Shown here in pieces: positions 46,083 through 54,250 of a DNA stretch of 64,000 nucleotides (the first letter of the stretch is position 1; each line of letters begins with the position of its first letter). This stretch comes from Georgenia satyanarayanai (GTDB taxonomy: Bacteria; Actinomycetota; Actinomycetes; Actinomycetales; Actinomycetaceae): positions 186,001 to 250,000 of the forward strand of contig NZ_UETB01000002.1 in NCBI RefSeq assembly GCF_900116375.1. The letters are read 5' to 3'. The notes beneath the pieces were generated by a model. It saw only the letters and a list, made by a program, of their open reading frames with translations. It was not told the origin of the DNA and ran no database searches. Made by a program: the position numbers and the translations under genes.

Positions 46083-46858
46083 GCCGCCTGCCCGGCGTCG
46101 TCGTCGACCAGCTCACTGGCCGGGACCATGCTGCGCAGGCGCTCACCGACGGTGCGCGGGTTGGCGCCCGCCTGGAGGGCGAGGAGCCCCTCGAGGCTGA
46201 TCTCCATCTGGGCGCACTCGAGGTCCGAGATGCGCTTGAGGCGGCTGCCGATCGGCAGGAAGATGAGGTTCGCGGAGAGGATGCCCCACAGCGTCGCGAC
46301 GAAGGCCGCCGCGATCATCGGGCCCAGGTGGCTGGGGTCGGAGAGGTTCTCGAGCACGTGCACCAGCGAGATGACCGTGCCGATGATCCCGATGGTCGGC
46401 GCGTACCCGCCCAGGGAGTTGAAGAAGCCGGAGGCGACGCGGTCCTGGGCGCGCTTGGTGTCGATGCGGTCCTCGAGCATGGTGCGCAGGTCCTCGGGGT
46501 CCGCGCCGTCGATGGCGGCCATCAGCCCGTCGCGGAGGAACTCGTCCTCGACGTCCTGAGCCGCGTCCTCCAGGGCCAGCAGGCCCTCGCGTCGGGCCCG
46601 GTCGGACAGGGTGACGACGGCGGCGATGGTGGCCCCGCGCTTGGGCGCCTTGGCGGTGAAGGCCTTGGGCAGCGTCTTGAAGGCGTGCACGGCGTCGCGC
46701 AGCGCGCCGCCGGCGATCCCGGCGCCGAGACTGCCGACGAACACGATCGCCAGCGGGCCGGGCAGGAGGATGGCCGAGAGGTGGACGCCCTCGGCGCTCA
46801 TGAGCACGAACACGCCACCGAACGCGATGGCGAGCCCGAGAAGAGTTGCCGGATCCAT
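46079..46858 (-). CDS. motA: Flagellar motor stator protein MotA
   Basis: MotA surrounds MotB and turns ion flow into torque. The 259-residue protein has four membrane segments, a large cytoplasmic loop and GGYAPTIGIIGTVISLVHVL with the conserved prolines. Tandem ATGs at 46861 and 46858 overlap the flbD stop; the second is chosen because GGAG then has a 4-base gap. Confidence 0.95.
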   Translation of the reverse strand: MDPATLLGLAIAFGGVFVLMSAEGVHLSAILLPGPLAIVFVGSLGAGIAGGALRDAVHAFKTLPKAFTAKAPKRGATIAAVVTLSDRARREGLLALEDAAQDVEDEFLRDGLMAAIDGADPEDLRTMLEDRIDTKRAQDRVASGFFNSLGGYAPTIGIIGTVISLVHVLENLSDPSHLGPMIAAAFVATLWGILSANLIFLPIGSRLKRISDLECAQMEISLEGLLALQAGANPRTVGERLRSMVPASELVDDDAGQAA

Positions 46859-47127
46859 CATTCTCCCTGGGGTCGAGTCGGCAGGGGAACGACGGGACGC
46901 AGCTCGGGGCGGGCCGCGGGGGGCTGCTCCGCCGGCTGCAGCGCACGGGAGATGACTCCGGCGCGGTACTCCTGGACCATCGCGACGACGTCCGGCATCG
47001 TCTCCGCCACGAGGTAGCGCGTGCCGTCCATCAGCACGAGGATCGTGTCGGGAGTGCACTCGATCCGTTCGATGAGATCAGGGTTGATCGCGAACGGTTG
47101 TCCGGTCAGACGGGTCACGGTGATCAC
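46858..47127 (-). CDS. flbD: FlbD family flagellar protein
   Basis: The 89-residue protein matches the short FlbD family (ITVTRLTGQPFAINPDLIERIECTPDTILVLMDGTRYLVAETMPDVVAMVQEYRA), usually placed before motA. Role unclear; not the Caulobacter transcription factor of the same name. GTG 47127 is the first start of the unit; the C-terminal third is Pro-rich. Confidence 0.88.
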   Translation of the reverse strand: MITVTRLTGQPFAINPDLIERIECTPDTILVLMDGTRYLVAETMPDVVAMVQEYRAGVISRALQPAEQPPAARPELRPVVPLPTRPQGE

Positions 47128-47152
47128 GGGTCGGTTCCATCCTGGTTACTTC

Positions 47153-47170
47153 GGGCCCATCCATGAGCCC
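47153..47170 (-). promoter_or_regulatory. GGA-loop hairpin in flbD-motA leader
   Basis: GGGCTC-ATGGAT-GGGCCC folds with six pairs, one G-U, and a loop holding GGA. It begins 10 bases after the -10. A second GGA, in CCAGGATGG, lies just before the GTG start. Confidence 0.55.
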
Positions 47171-47180
47171 TGCACACTGC

Positions 47181-47208
47181 CTATCGGCCACCGGGCCCGG
47201 ACCTTGAG
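47181..47208 (-). promoter_or_regulatory. Sigma-28-type promoter of flbD-motA-motB-fliL
   Basis: CTCA (47205-47208), 16 bases, GCCGATAG (47181-47188) on the minus strand, the closest of the nine to the enterobacterial -10. The -35 lies in the loop of the flgE terminator. Confidence 0.82.
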
Positions 47209-47220
47209 GGGTCCGGGCCC
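47193..47220 (-). terminator. flgE terminator hairpin
   Basis: GGGCCCGGACC pairs perfectly with GGTCCGGGCCC around TTGAGG, 8 bases past the flgE stop. It overlaps the flbD promoter. Confidence 0.8.
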
Positions 47221-47228
47221 GTCGGACG

Positions 47229-48431
47229 TCAGCGCTTGAGGTTGACGAGCTCCTGGAGGAGCTCGTCGGAGGTGGTGATGATGCGGGAGCCGGCCTGGAA
47301 GCCGCGCTGGGCGATGATGAGGTTGGTGAACTCCTGGGAGAGGTCGACGTTCGACATCTCCAGCGCGCCACCGGTCAGCGTGCCCCGGCCGCCGTCGCCG
47401 GCGGCGCCCACCGCCACGTCACCGGAGTTGACGCTGGCGCGCAGCATCGAGCCGCCGACCTTCTCCAGGCCCTCGGCGTTGGCGAAGCTACCCACGGCGA
47501 CCATGCCGACGGCCCGCTTGAGGCCGTTGGAGAAGGAGCCCATGAGGGTGCCGTCGGCGTTCATCGAGAAGGACTGCAGGACGCCGGCGCCCTGACCGTC
47601 CTGGCTCGCGGCCTCCACGGTGGTGAGGGAGGCGAACCCGGTGAGCCCGCTCATGTCGAGGTCCATCGGAGCGCCGGCGACGGTCACGCGCGGGACCGTG
47701 ACGTCCTGCAGGCCGCCCCGGGCGTCGAAGGCGATGCTGCCGGTACCGAGCTCGGTGTCGCCGTCCATGACCTGGACGTCCCATGTCGCGCCGGGCGTGC
47801 TGGCGCGCAGGGTGTAGCGCACGTCGAGAGAGGTGGCGGCGCCGTCGGCGGCGTGGACGTCGATGCTGCGCAGCAGGCTCGTGCCGACCTCCGCGTCGGA
47901 GGGCAGGTTGCCCGTGAAGGTGACGGTGCTCGTCGCACGGGCGCCCATCGTCGTCGACACGGGCAGCGAGAGGTTGGACAGCGGTCCGTTCGCGTTGACG
48001 ACGCCGTCGGCGTCAGCCGCCCAGCCCATGACCTGGGCGCCGGAGGAGGTGACGAGCCGGCCCAGGCCGTCGAGGGTGAAGGCCCCGGCGCGGGTGTAGA
48101 GCTGCTCGCCGCCCGAGCTGACGACGAAGAACCCGTCACCGTTGAGCATCATGTCGAGGCTGCGGCCGGTCTGCTGGGCGGCGCCGGGCGTGAAGTTCGT
48201 GCTGATCCCGGCCACGCGCACACCGAGGCCCACCTGCGCCGGGTTGGTGCCGCCGTTGTCGGCCTGCGGGGCGCCCGGCGCGTTGAGCATCTGGGACAGG
48301 GTGTCCTCGAAGCGCGTCTGGGAGGCCTTGAAGCCCGTGGTGTTCGCGTTGGCGATGTTGTTGCCGGTGACGTCGAGCATCGTCTGGTGGGAGCGGAGGC
48401 TGGAGATGCCGGAGAAGAGTGAGCGAAGCAT
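47229..48431 (-). CDS. flgE: Flagellar hook protein FlgE
   Basis: FlgE polymerises into the hook. The 400-residue protein has the N-terminal rod-type motif LRSHQTMLDVTGNNIANANTTGFKASQTRFED and the matching C-terminal EFTNLIIAQRGFQAGSRIITTSDELLQELVNL. It follows flgD by 18 bases and ends the operon. Confidence 0.95.
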   Translation of the reverse strand: MLRSLFSGISSLRSHQTMLDVTGNNIANANTTGFKASQTRFEDTLSQMLNAPGAPQADNGGTNPAQVGLGVRVAGISTNFTPGAAQQTGRSLDMMLNGDGFFVVSSGGEQLYTRAGAFTLDGLGRLVTSSGAQVMGWAADADGVVNANGPLSNLSLPVSTTMGARATSTVTFTGNLPSDAEVGTSLLRSIDVHAADGAATSLDVRYTLRASTPGATWDVQVMDGDTELGTGSIAFDARGGLQDVTVPRVTVAGAPMDLDMSGLTGFASLTTVEAASQDGQGAGVLQSFSMNADGTLMGSFSNGLKRAVGMVAVGSFANAEGLEKVGGSMLRASVNSGDVAVGAAGDGGRGTLTGGALEMSNVDLSQEFTNLIIAQRGFQAGSRIITTSDELLQELVNLKR

Positions 48432-48449
48432 GGTCTGGTGTCCTTCGGG

Positions 48450-48914
48450 TCAGGCAGCGGGGTCGGTGGGGGTCCCGCCGGCGGGCGGGGTGGCGGACGG
48501 CAGGGCACCGACCGTGGCGAGCAGGTTCATCGGGACGACGGCGTCGCCGATGACGGCGCCGGGAGGGGTGCTGGAGAAGTCGACGGCACTGACCACGCCG
48601 CTGTGGCGCACGCCGTCACCGTCGAGGTAGCTGACGTCCTTGCCGACGAGCTCGGTCGCCGAGCTGCGCATCTGCAGGTGGAAGGCCTCCTGCGTGAGCG
48701 TGGTGAGCTCGGTGAGCTGCTCCATCGTCGACAGCTGGGTCGTCTGGGCCATGAGCTCGCTCGTGGAGAGCGGCTCGGAGGGGTCCTGGTAGCGCAGGGA
48801 GGTGACGAGCAGCTGGAGGAAGTCGTCCTTCTTCAGGCCGCTCGCCGCCGGCGCGGACGCGGCCGGGCTGGTCGGGGTCGGGGTGTAGCCCGCGGAGACG
48901 GGGTCGATGGGCAT
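48450..48914 (-). CDS. flgD: Flagellar hook-capping protein FlgD
   Basis: FlgD is the cap for hook growth. The 154-residue protein has GLKKDDFLQLLVTSLRYQDPSEPLSTSELMAQTTQLSTMEQL, the family core, and a short C-terminal part, as in short actinobacterial FlgD. It follows fliK by 11 bases. Confidence 0.93.
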   Translation of the reverse strand: MPIDPVSAGYTPTPTSPAASAPAASGLKKDDFLQLLVTSLRYQDPSEPLSTSELMAQTTQLSTMEQLTELTTLTQEAFHLQMRSSATELVGKDVSYLDGDGVRHSGVVSAVDFSSTPPGAVIGDAVVPMNLLATVGALPSATPPAGGTPTDPAA

Positions 48915-48925
48915 GGTCGTGCTCC

Positions 48926-50254
48926 TTAGGCGAGGAGGTCCAGGCCGCCGTGGCGGACGGGCGTGGTGGGGGCGGGGGCCGGGTCGGCCGTGGCGGTGGC
49001 GGTGGCGGCGGCGAGACGCTCGCCGTCCCGCGCGGGGGCGGCGGGTCGCTCGGCGGGGTTGCGCTGGTCACTCTCGGACCCGAGGTCGAGCTCGGCCCGC
49101 AGGCCGGTGGCGGCCAGCTCACGGCGCAGGTCGTGCAGGGCCCCGCGCAGGGCGTCCTTGGCGGCGTCGGTCATGCCGTGCAGCTCGATGCGCACGCCGT
49201 CGGCGCCGATGTGGGCCGAGACCCGGACGGGCCCGAGGTCCTCGGGGTCGACGCGCACATGAAGGGTGTGGTGCCCCTCGGGTGCCGTGCGCAGGCGGGA
49301 CAGGGCAGAGGCCAGCTGCGTGCCGAGCGGCTGCTGCGGCGGGGCAGCAGGCGCGGGCGCGGCGGGCTGCTCGGCACGGGTGCCCCCCTCCGTCCGCGCC
49401 GGCTGGTCGACCCGGAGGGTGCCCTCGACGGCGAGCGTGGGCCCCTCGGGCGCCGTCCGCGGCTGTTCGCCGGCCGCGGGCGGCACGACCGCGGCCGGTG
49501 CGACGGCAGTCGGCACGGCGGTCGGCGTGGACGCGACTGCCACGGGCTCGGCGGGCGCGGCGACGACGGCGGGAGGGCCGGAGGTCACCTGCGCCGCGCC
49601 CGCTGAGGGCTGGGGGTCCGTCAGGAGGGTGCCGATGGCGCGCACCTCTCCGGGGACGGCCGGGGTGGCGCCGTGCGCGGGGCGCGGGCCGGAAGCGGAC
49701 TCGACGGCCTCGACGGCTGCCGGGGCTGCGGCCGAGGCGGTGGCGGGTGCAGCAGGCGCGGCAGGATCGGCCGGTGCGGCAGGTGCGGCAGGTGCGGCAG
49801 GAGCGGCAGGAGCGGCAGGAGCGGCAGGAGCGGCAGGAGCGGCAGGTGCGGCAGGTGCGGCAGTCTCACCGGCGGGCACCTGGGTGGTGAGGGCCTCGGT
49901 CGCAGTCACCGGGACCGTGGGGGCCGTCGTGGCCCCCGGCACGGCGGTGGCGGTGGCGGTGGCGGTGGCGGTGGCGACACTGTCGGTGCTGCCCTCGGCC
50001 TGCGCCGTCCCGACCGTCCACCCGGGGAGCACCGGGAGCGAGGTGCTCTCGGCGCCCTCGGTGCCCTCGCTGCTCTCCCCCGGCACCGCCGTGGCGGGCT
50101 CGACGCCGGGCGCGTCGGCACCAGCCGCGTCGTCGGGCAGGGTCGCCGCCGCGAGGCTGGCGGCGAAGGCGTCGCCGCTGCCGCTGCGGCCGGCCGCGGG
50201 ACGGCCGGTGGCCGCCGGGGCCGGAGCGGGCGCGGTGGGAATGGCGATGCTCAT
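48926..50254 (-). CDS. fliK: Flagellar hook-length control protein FliK
   Basis: FliK measures the hook and flips FlhB specificity. The 442-residue protein is Ala/Pro/Thr-rich through residue 330, with an APA-repeat block and an AT-repeat block, then the conserved domain (LHVRVDPEDLGPVRVSAHIGADGVRIELHG, DLRRELAATGLRAELDL). ATG 50254 overlaps the nlpC stop by one base. Confidence 0.9.
   Translation of the reverse strand: MSIAIPTAPAPAPAATGRPAAGRSGSGDAFAASLAAATLPDDAAGADAPGVEPATAVPGESSEGTEGAESTSLPVLPGWTVGTAQAEGSTDSVATATATATATAVPGATTAPTVPVTATEALTTQVPAGETAAPAAPAAPAAPAAPAAPAAPAAPAAPAAPADPAAPAAPATASAAAPAAVEAVESASGPRPAHGATPAVPGEVRAIGTLLTDPQPSAGAAQVTSGPPAVVAAPAEPVAVASTPTAVPTAVAPAAVVPPAAGEQPRTAPEGPTLAVEGTLRVDQPARTEGGTRAEQPAAPAPAAPPQQPLGTQLASALSRLRTAPEGHHTLHVRVDPEDLGPVRVSAHIGADGVRIELHGMTDAAKDALRGALHDLRRELAATGLRAELDLGSESDQRNPAERPAAPARDGERLAAATATATADPAPAPTTPVRHGGLDLLA
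49773..49862. repeat. Ten tandem 9-bp repeats in fliK
   Basis: Units of GGTGCGGCA or GGAGCGGCA encode the (Ala-Pro-Ala)n block. Gain or loss of a unit keeps frame, so the ruler length can vary. A shorter run of five GGCGGT units is at 49943-49972. Confidence 0.92.
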
Positions 50255-50868
50255 CAGGCCCCCGTCGGCAGGACGCGGCGGATGGTCGTGGGCGGAGTCG
50301 TCATCTCGGCGAGCTTGACCTTCTCCCCCGGGTAGGGGGCGTGGATCCACTTGTTGTCACCGGCGTAGATGCCGATGTGGCCGCCGCCGCGGGTGACGAC
50401 GAGGTCACCGGGCCGTGCCTGGTCGATCGAGGGCACCTCGGTGCCGATCTTCATCTGGTCGCGGGCCACGCGGGGCACGTCCACACCGAGGTCCTTCATC
50501 GCGAGCTGGACGAGCCCGGAGCAGTCCAGACCACCCTCGGACAGGCTCTCCCCGCCCCACACGTAGGGCACGCCGAGGTACTTCTTGGCCGACTCCACGA
50601 GGGCGGCACCCGTGCCGGGCGCGGCTGTGGTCGCGACGCCACCGGCCGCGGCAGCGGGGGCGGCCGCCGTCGTCGTCCCGCCCGTGAGGGCCGAGGCGAC
50701 GGACGAGGCGGAGACGCCGGTGGTGGTCTCGCTGGTGAGCGCGGCCGCGAGCGCGCCGCCGAAGTCGGTGGCGGGCCGGGTGGTCGCGGGCGTGGCGGGC
50801 GGCTGGCTGACGGCGCTGATGGCGCTCTGCAGCTCGACCATCCGGGCCTGCACGGCGGCGATGCTCAT
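50254..50868 (-). CDS. NlpC/P60 (C40) peptidase in the flagellar operon
   Basis: The 204-residue protein ends with an NlpC/P60 domain: Cys116 (LDCSGLVQLAM), His164 (GGGHIGIYAG) and His176 (KWIHAPY), which cleave peptidoglycan stems. There is no signal peptide; the N-terminus (MSIAAVQARMVELQSAISAV) is helical, and export through the flagellar system is an inference. Set between fliJ and fliK, it may open the wall for the rod in place of FlgJ. Confidence 0.88.
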   Translation of the reverse strand: MSIAAVQARMVELQSAISAVSQPPATPATTRPATDFGGALAAALTSETTTGVSASSVASALTGGTTTAAAPAAAAGGVATTAAPGTGAALVESAKKYLGVPYVWGGESLSEGGLDCSGLVQLAMKDLGVDVPRVARDQMKIGTEVPSIDQARPGDLVVTRGGGHIGIYAGDNKWIHAPYPGEKVKLAEMTTPPTTIRRVLPTGA

Positions 50869-51293
50869 CGGGTGGCCTCCCGGGAGCGCATGCGCTGGGA
50901 GGCGACCTCGTCGAGCGTGACCTGCTCAGCGTGGTTCTCCTCGTCCTGCTCGGCCAGGCGGTGGCGCTCGGCGAGCTTGGCGATGGTCGTGCTGCGGCGG
51001 CGGGCCGCCGACCACTCCCCCTGCGCTGTCTGCTCGTCGGCCTGCGCGAGCTCGGCCACGGTCGCGGCCTCGACGGCCGACGCGCTGGCCGCGGCGCGTG
51101 CGGCGACGGCGGCCTGCCAGCTGAGGACGTCCACCTCGGTGGGCAGGTGCGCGGTGTCGAGAGCAGCCAGCGCCTGGGCGGTGCGGGAGTCGGCGGTCCG
51201 TCGGAACTCGCGGCGCTGCACGAGGGCGGCCGTCGCGCGGTCCTCCTCCATCTGGCGCAGCCGGGCCACGCTCTGCAGCCGGAACGGCCTCAT
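50865..51293 (-). CDS. fliJ: Flagellar export chaperone FliJ
   Basis: The 142-residue helical coiled-coil protein begins RPFRLQSVARLRQMEEDRATAAL as FliJ does and is the stalk of the export ATPase. It overlaps fliI and the peptidase gene by 4 bases each. Sequence conservation is low; position decides. Confidence 0.85.
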   Translation of the reverse strand: MRPFRLQSVARLRQMEEDRATAALVQRREFRRTADSRTAQALAALDTAHLPTEVDVLSWQAAVAARAAASASAVEAATVAELAQADEQTAQGEWSAARRRSTTIAKLAERHRLAEQDEENHAEQVTLDEVASQRMRSREATR

Positions 51294-52633
51294 GACATCA
51301 CTCCCATTCCCGCGACGAGCGCGCTCAGGTGGCCCCAGGACTGCTCCGCGTCGACCGTGTCGGCGACGTCCTGGCGGAGGAAGGCGTCGATCGCGTCGGC
51401 ATGTGCGACCGCGGCGTCGACCCGGGGGTTGGAGCCGGCGACGTAGGCGCCGACATCGATGAGGTCCTGCGCCTGGCGGCGGGCCGCCAGGACCGAGCGC
51501 AGGGCGGTGGCCGCGGCCCGCTGCTCCGCCGTCGTCACCCGGGAGGCGACGCGCGAGATGGAGGCGATCGCGTCCACGCTGGGGAAGTGGCCGGTGACGG
51601 CGAGCTTGCGGTCCAGGACGACGTGGCCGTCGAGGATGGAGCGGGCGGCGTCGGCGATCGGCTCGTTGTGGTCGTCGCCGTCGACGAGGACGGTGTAGAT
51701 GCCGGTCACGGAACCGGTCGAGCCGGTCCCCGCGCGCTCGAGGAGCTGGGCGAGCATCGAGAAGGTCGACGGCGGGTAGCCGCGGGTGGCGGGCGGCTCA
51801 CCGACGGAGAGGCCGATCTCGCGCTGGGCCATGGCGGCGCGGGTGAGGGAGTCCATCATGAGGACGACGTCGGTGCCCTGGTCGCGGAAGTACTCGGCCA
51901 CGCGGGTGGCGGTGAACGCGGCCCGCAGACGGACCACCGGCGGCTCGTCCGACGTCGCGACGACGACGACGGAGCGGGCCAGCCCCTCGGGGCCGAGGTC
52001 GTCCTCGAGGAACTCGCGGACCTCGCGGCCGCGCTCGCCGACGAGAGCGATGACGTTGACGGTCGCGTCGGTGCCGCGGGCGATCATCGACAGCAGGGAG
52101 GACTTGCCCACGCCGGAGCCGGCGAAGAGGCCCAGCCGCTGGCCGCGGCCGGCGGTGACGAGCGTGTCGAGGACCCGCACGCCGAGGGACAGCGGCTGGT
52201 CGACGCGGGCACGCTCGAGGGCGGAGGGGGCCTGCGCGGTGACGGGCACGGAGTCCTCCACGCGCAGCGGACCCTTGCCGTCGATGGGCCGGCCCAGGCC
52301 GTCGAGCACGCGCCCGAGCAGCCCCTGGCCCACGCCGATGGTGAGCGGGTGGCCGGTGGAGCGGGCGGGGGCGCCGATGCGCAACCCGTCGACCGGTCCG
52401 AGCGGCATGCAGCGGCTGGAGTCACGGCCCAGGCCGACGACCTCGGCGCCCACGGTCCAGCCGCCGGCGTCGATGTCGACGAGGTCCCCGACGGCGAGGG
52501 GCAGGCCGGTCACCTCGACGGTGAGCCCGACGACGGAGCGGACCACACCCACCCGCTGGGGGCGGGCGACGGTGAGGGCGCGCTGCCAGCGTCCGGCGGG
52601 CCGGGCGGTGGGCGTGGCGAGCTGGACGGTCAC
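51290..52633 (-). CDS. fliI: Flagellar export ATPase FliI
   Basis: FliI drives substrate unfolding. The 447-residue protein has Walker A at residues 171-179 (AGSGVGKSS), Walker B in DVVLMMDSLTR, and GYPPSTFSMLAQLLERAG. GTG 52633 overlaps fliH as GTGA. Confidence 0.97.
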   Translation of the reverse strand: MTVQLATPTARPAGRWQRALTVARPQRVGVVRSVVGLTVEVTGLPLAVGDLVDIDAGGWTVGAEVVGLGRDSSRCMPLGPVDGLRIGAPARSTGHPLTIGVGQGLLGRVLDGLGRPIDGKGPLRVEDSVPVTAQAPSALERARVDQPLSLGVRVLDTLVTAGRGQRLGLFAGSGVGKSSLLSMIARGTDATVNVIALVGERGREVREFLEDDLGPEGLARSVVVVATSDEPPVVRLRAAFTATRVAEYFRDQGTDVVLMMDSLTRAAMAQREIGLSVGEPPATRGYPPSTFSMLAQLLERAGTGSTGSVTGIYTVLVDGDDHNEPIADAARSILDGHVVLDRKLAVTGHFPSVDAIASISRVASRVTTAEQRAAATALRSVLAARRQAQDLIDVGAYVAGSNPRVDAAVAHADAIDAFLRQDVADTVDAEQSWGHLSALVAGMGVMS

Positions 52634-53253
52634 TCCGTGACCTCCAGGGCGTCGCGGACGCGGGAGACAGCGGCACCGACGCGCGCGTCGAGGTAGCCCT
52701 CCTCGAGCTCGCTCACCGCGTCCCCGCGCCCGAGGGCGGGGTCCGCGACGAGCTCGACGCCGGCGGGGAGGCCCAGCTCGGCCGGGAGGGAGTCGAGGGT
52801 CGCCGTGAGGTGGGCGAGGTCCTCGGGGTTGAGGCGGACGCGGACCAGGCCTTCGTCGCGCACCGACAGCGCGCGGCGCAGCGCGGACCGCGCGGAGGCG
52901 TCGCCGTCGCCGAGCTCGGCACCCAGCACGGTCTCGGCGAGGTCGACGGCAGCGCGGGTCAGCGCACCCTGGGCCTCGCTGAGGACGGGGGCGGCGCGGT
53001 GGCGGGCGGCCTCGGCTGCCCGGGCCAGCACGCTCAGTGCCTCCTGGGCCGCGGTCGCGGCCTGCTGGGCGCGGACGGCCAGCTCCTCGGCGGCACGGCG
53101 GCGCTGCTCCTCGGCGTCCTGGGCGGCGGCCCGGGCACCGGCGGACCAGCCGGCGGTGTACCCGCTGGAGTAGCCGGCCGCCACGGACGCCGCCTCGGGC
53201 CGGGAGGCGTGGAGCGGGGTGAACACGGGACCCTGGGTGACCTCAAGAGACAT
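52630..53253 (-). CDS. fliH: Flagellar export regulator FliH
   Basis: FliH holds and restrains FliI. The 207-residue protein has a Gly/Ala-rich N-terminal helix (GYSSGYTAGWSAGARAAAQDAEEQ), a coiled coil and the C-terminal VRVRLNPEDLAHL and VELVADPALGRGDAV. ATG 53253 overlaps the end of fliG by 11 bases. Confidence 0.9.
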   Translation of the reverse strand: MSLEVTQGPVFTPLHASRPEAASVAAGYSSGYTAGWSAGARAAAQDAEEQRRRAAEELAVRAQQAATAAQEALSVLARAAEAARHRAAPVLSEAQGALTRAAVDLAETVLGAELGDGDASARSALRRALSVRDEGLVRVRLNPEDLAHLTATLDSLPAELGLPAGVELVADPALGRGDAVSELEEGYLDARVGAAVSRVRDALEVTE

Positions 53254-54250
53254 ACTCGTCCTCCGCGTCCCGGCGCACGACGATCTGGCCGGACTCCTCG
53301 AGCGTGCGGATGACCTTGACGATGGCGCCGCGGGCGTCGTGGACCTCCGAGACGCGCACCGCACCGGCGATCTCCATCTCGTCGACGAGGTCCAGGCGGG
53401 CGCGCTCGGAGAGGTTGCGCTTGATCTTCTCGGTGAGCTCCGCGGAGGTGCCCTTGAGCGCGAGCGCGAGACCGCTCGTGTCGGTCTGGCGCAGGACGAG
53501 CTGGACGGCGCGGTCGTCGAGGTGGATGACGTCCTCGAAGGTGAACATGAGGCTGCGGACCTGCTCGGCGAGGGCCTCGTCGCGCTGGCCGAGCTCCTCG
53601 AGGATCTGCTTCTCGGTGCTCGGGTCGGCGCGGTTGAGGATCTCGACGAGGGGCTGGATGCCGCCCACCGCCGTCGTCGGCTCACCGGCGGTCAGCACGT
53701 GGCCGGCGCGCCGCTGGAGGCTGTCGGCGATGGTCATCACGGCGTCCGGGCTCGCCTGCTCCATCGTGCCGATGCGCATCGCGACGTCGGCACGCTCGGC
53801 CGGCGGGAGGCCGGCCATGATGGCCGAGGCCCGCTCGGGGCGCAGGTGGGCGAGGACCACGGCCATGGTCTGGGGGTGCTCGCCGTTGATGAGGGACAGG
53901 ACCTGACGGGGCTCGGCCTGCTGGAGGAAGTCGAAGGGCTGGCCGGCCAGCAGGGTGGTGAGCCGACCCATGACGAGGCTGGCGCGCTCGGCGCCGAGGG
54001 AGTCCTCGAGGAGGCGCTGGGCGTACTCGAGGCCCCCGTGGCCGGCGACGGGCGCGCCGCCGTTGGCCTGGTCGTAGAACTCGACGAGGACCTGGTCGGC
54101 GATGGCGGAGGGCACCGTCTCCATCCGCGCGATCTCGGCGGAGATCTCCTCGACCTCCTGCTCCTCGAGCAGGGCGAGCACCTTGGTGGCGCGCTCGTGG
54201 CCGAGCTGGAGCAGCACGACGGCGGCCTTCTGCGGGCTGGTGAGGTTCAC
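53243..54250 (-). CDS. fliG: Flagellar motor switch protein FliG
   Basis: FliG transmits torque between stator and rotor. The 335-residue protein has the family parts LTSPQKAAVVLLQLG, HPQTMAVVLAHLRPERASAIM and FTFEDVIHLDDRAVQLVLRQTD. GTG 54250 overlaps the fliF stop as GTGA; a frame from 54268 has no ribosome site. Confidence 0.96.
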   Translation of the reverse strand: MNLTSPQKAAVVLLQLGHERATKVLALLEEQEVEEISAEIARMETVPSAIADQVLVEFYDQANGGAPVAGHGGLEYAQRLLEDSLGAERASLVMGRLTTLLAGQPFDFLQQAEPRQVLSLINGEHPQTMAVVLAHLRPERASAIMAGLPPAERADVAMRIGTMEQASPDAVMTIADSLQRRAGHVLTAGEPTTAVGGIQPLVEILNRADPSTEKQILEELGQRDEALAEQVRSLMFTFEDVIHLDDRAVQLVLRQTDTSGLALALKGTSAELTEKIKRNLSERARLDLVDEMEIAGAVRVSEVHDARGAIVKVIRTLEESGQIVVRRDAEDEYVS

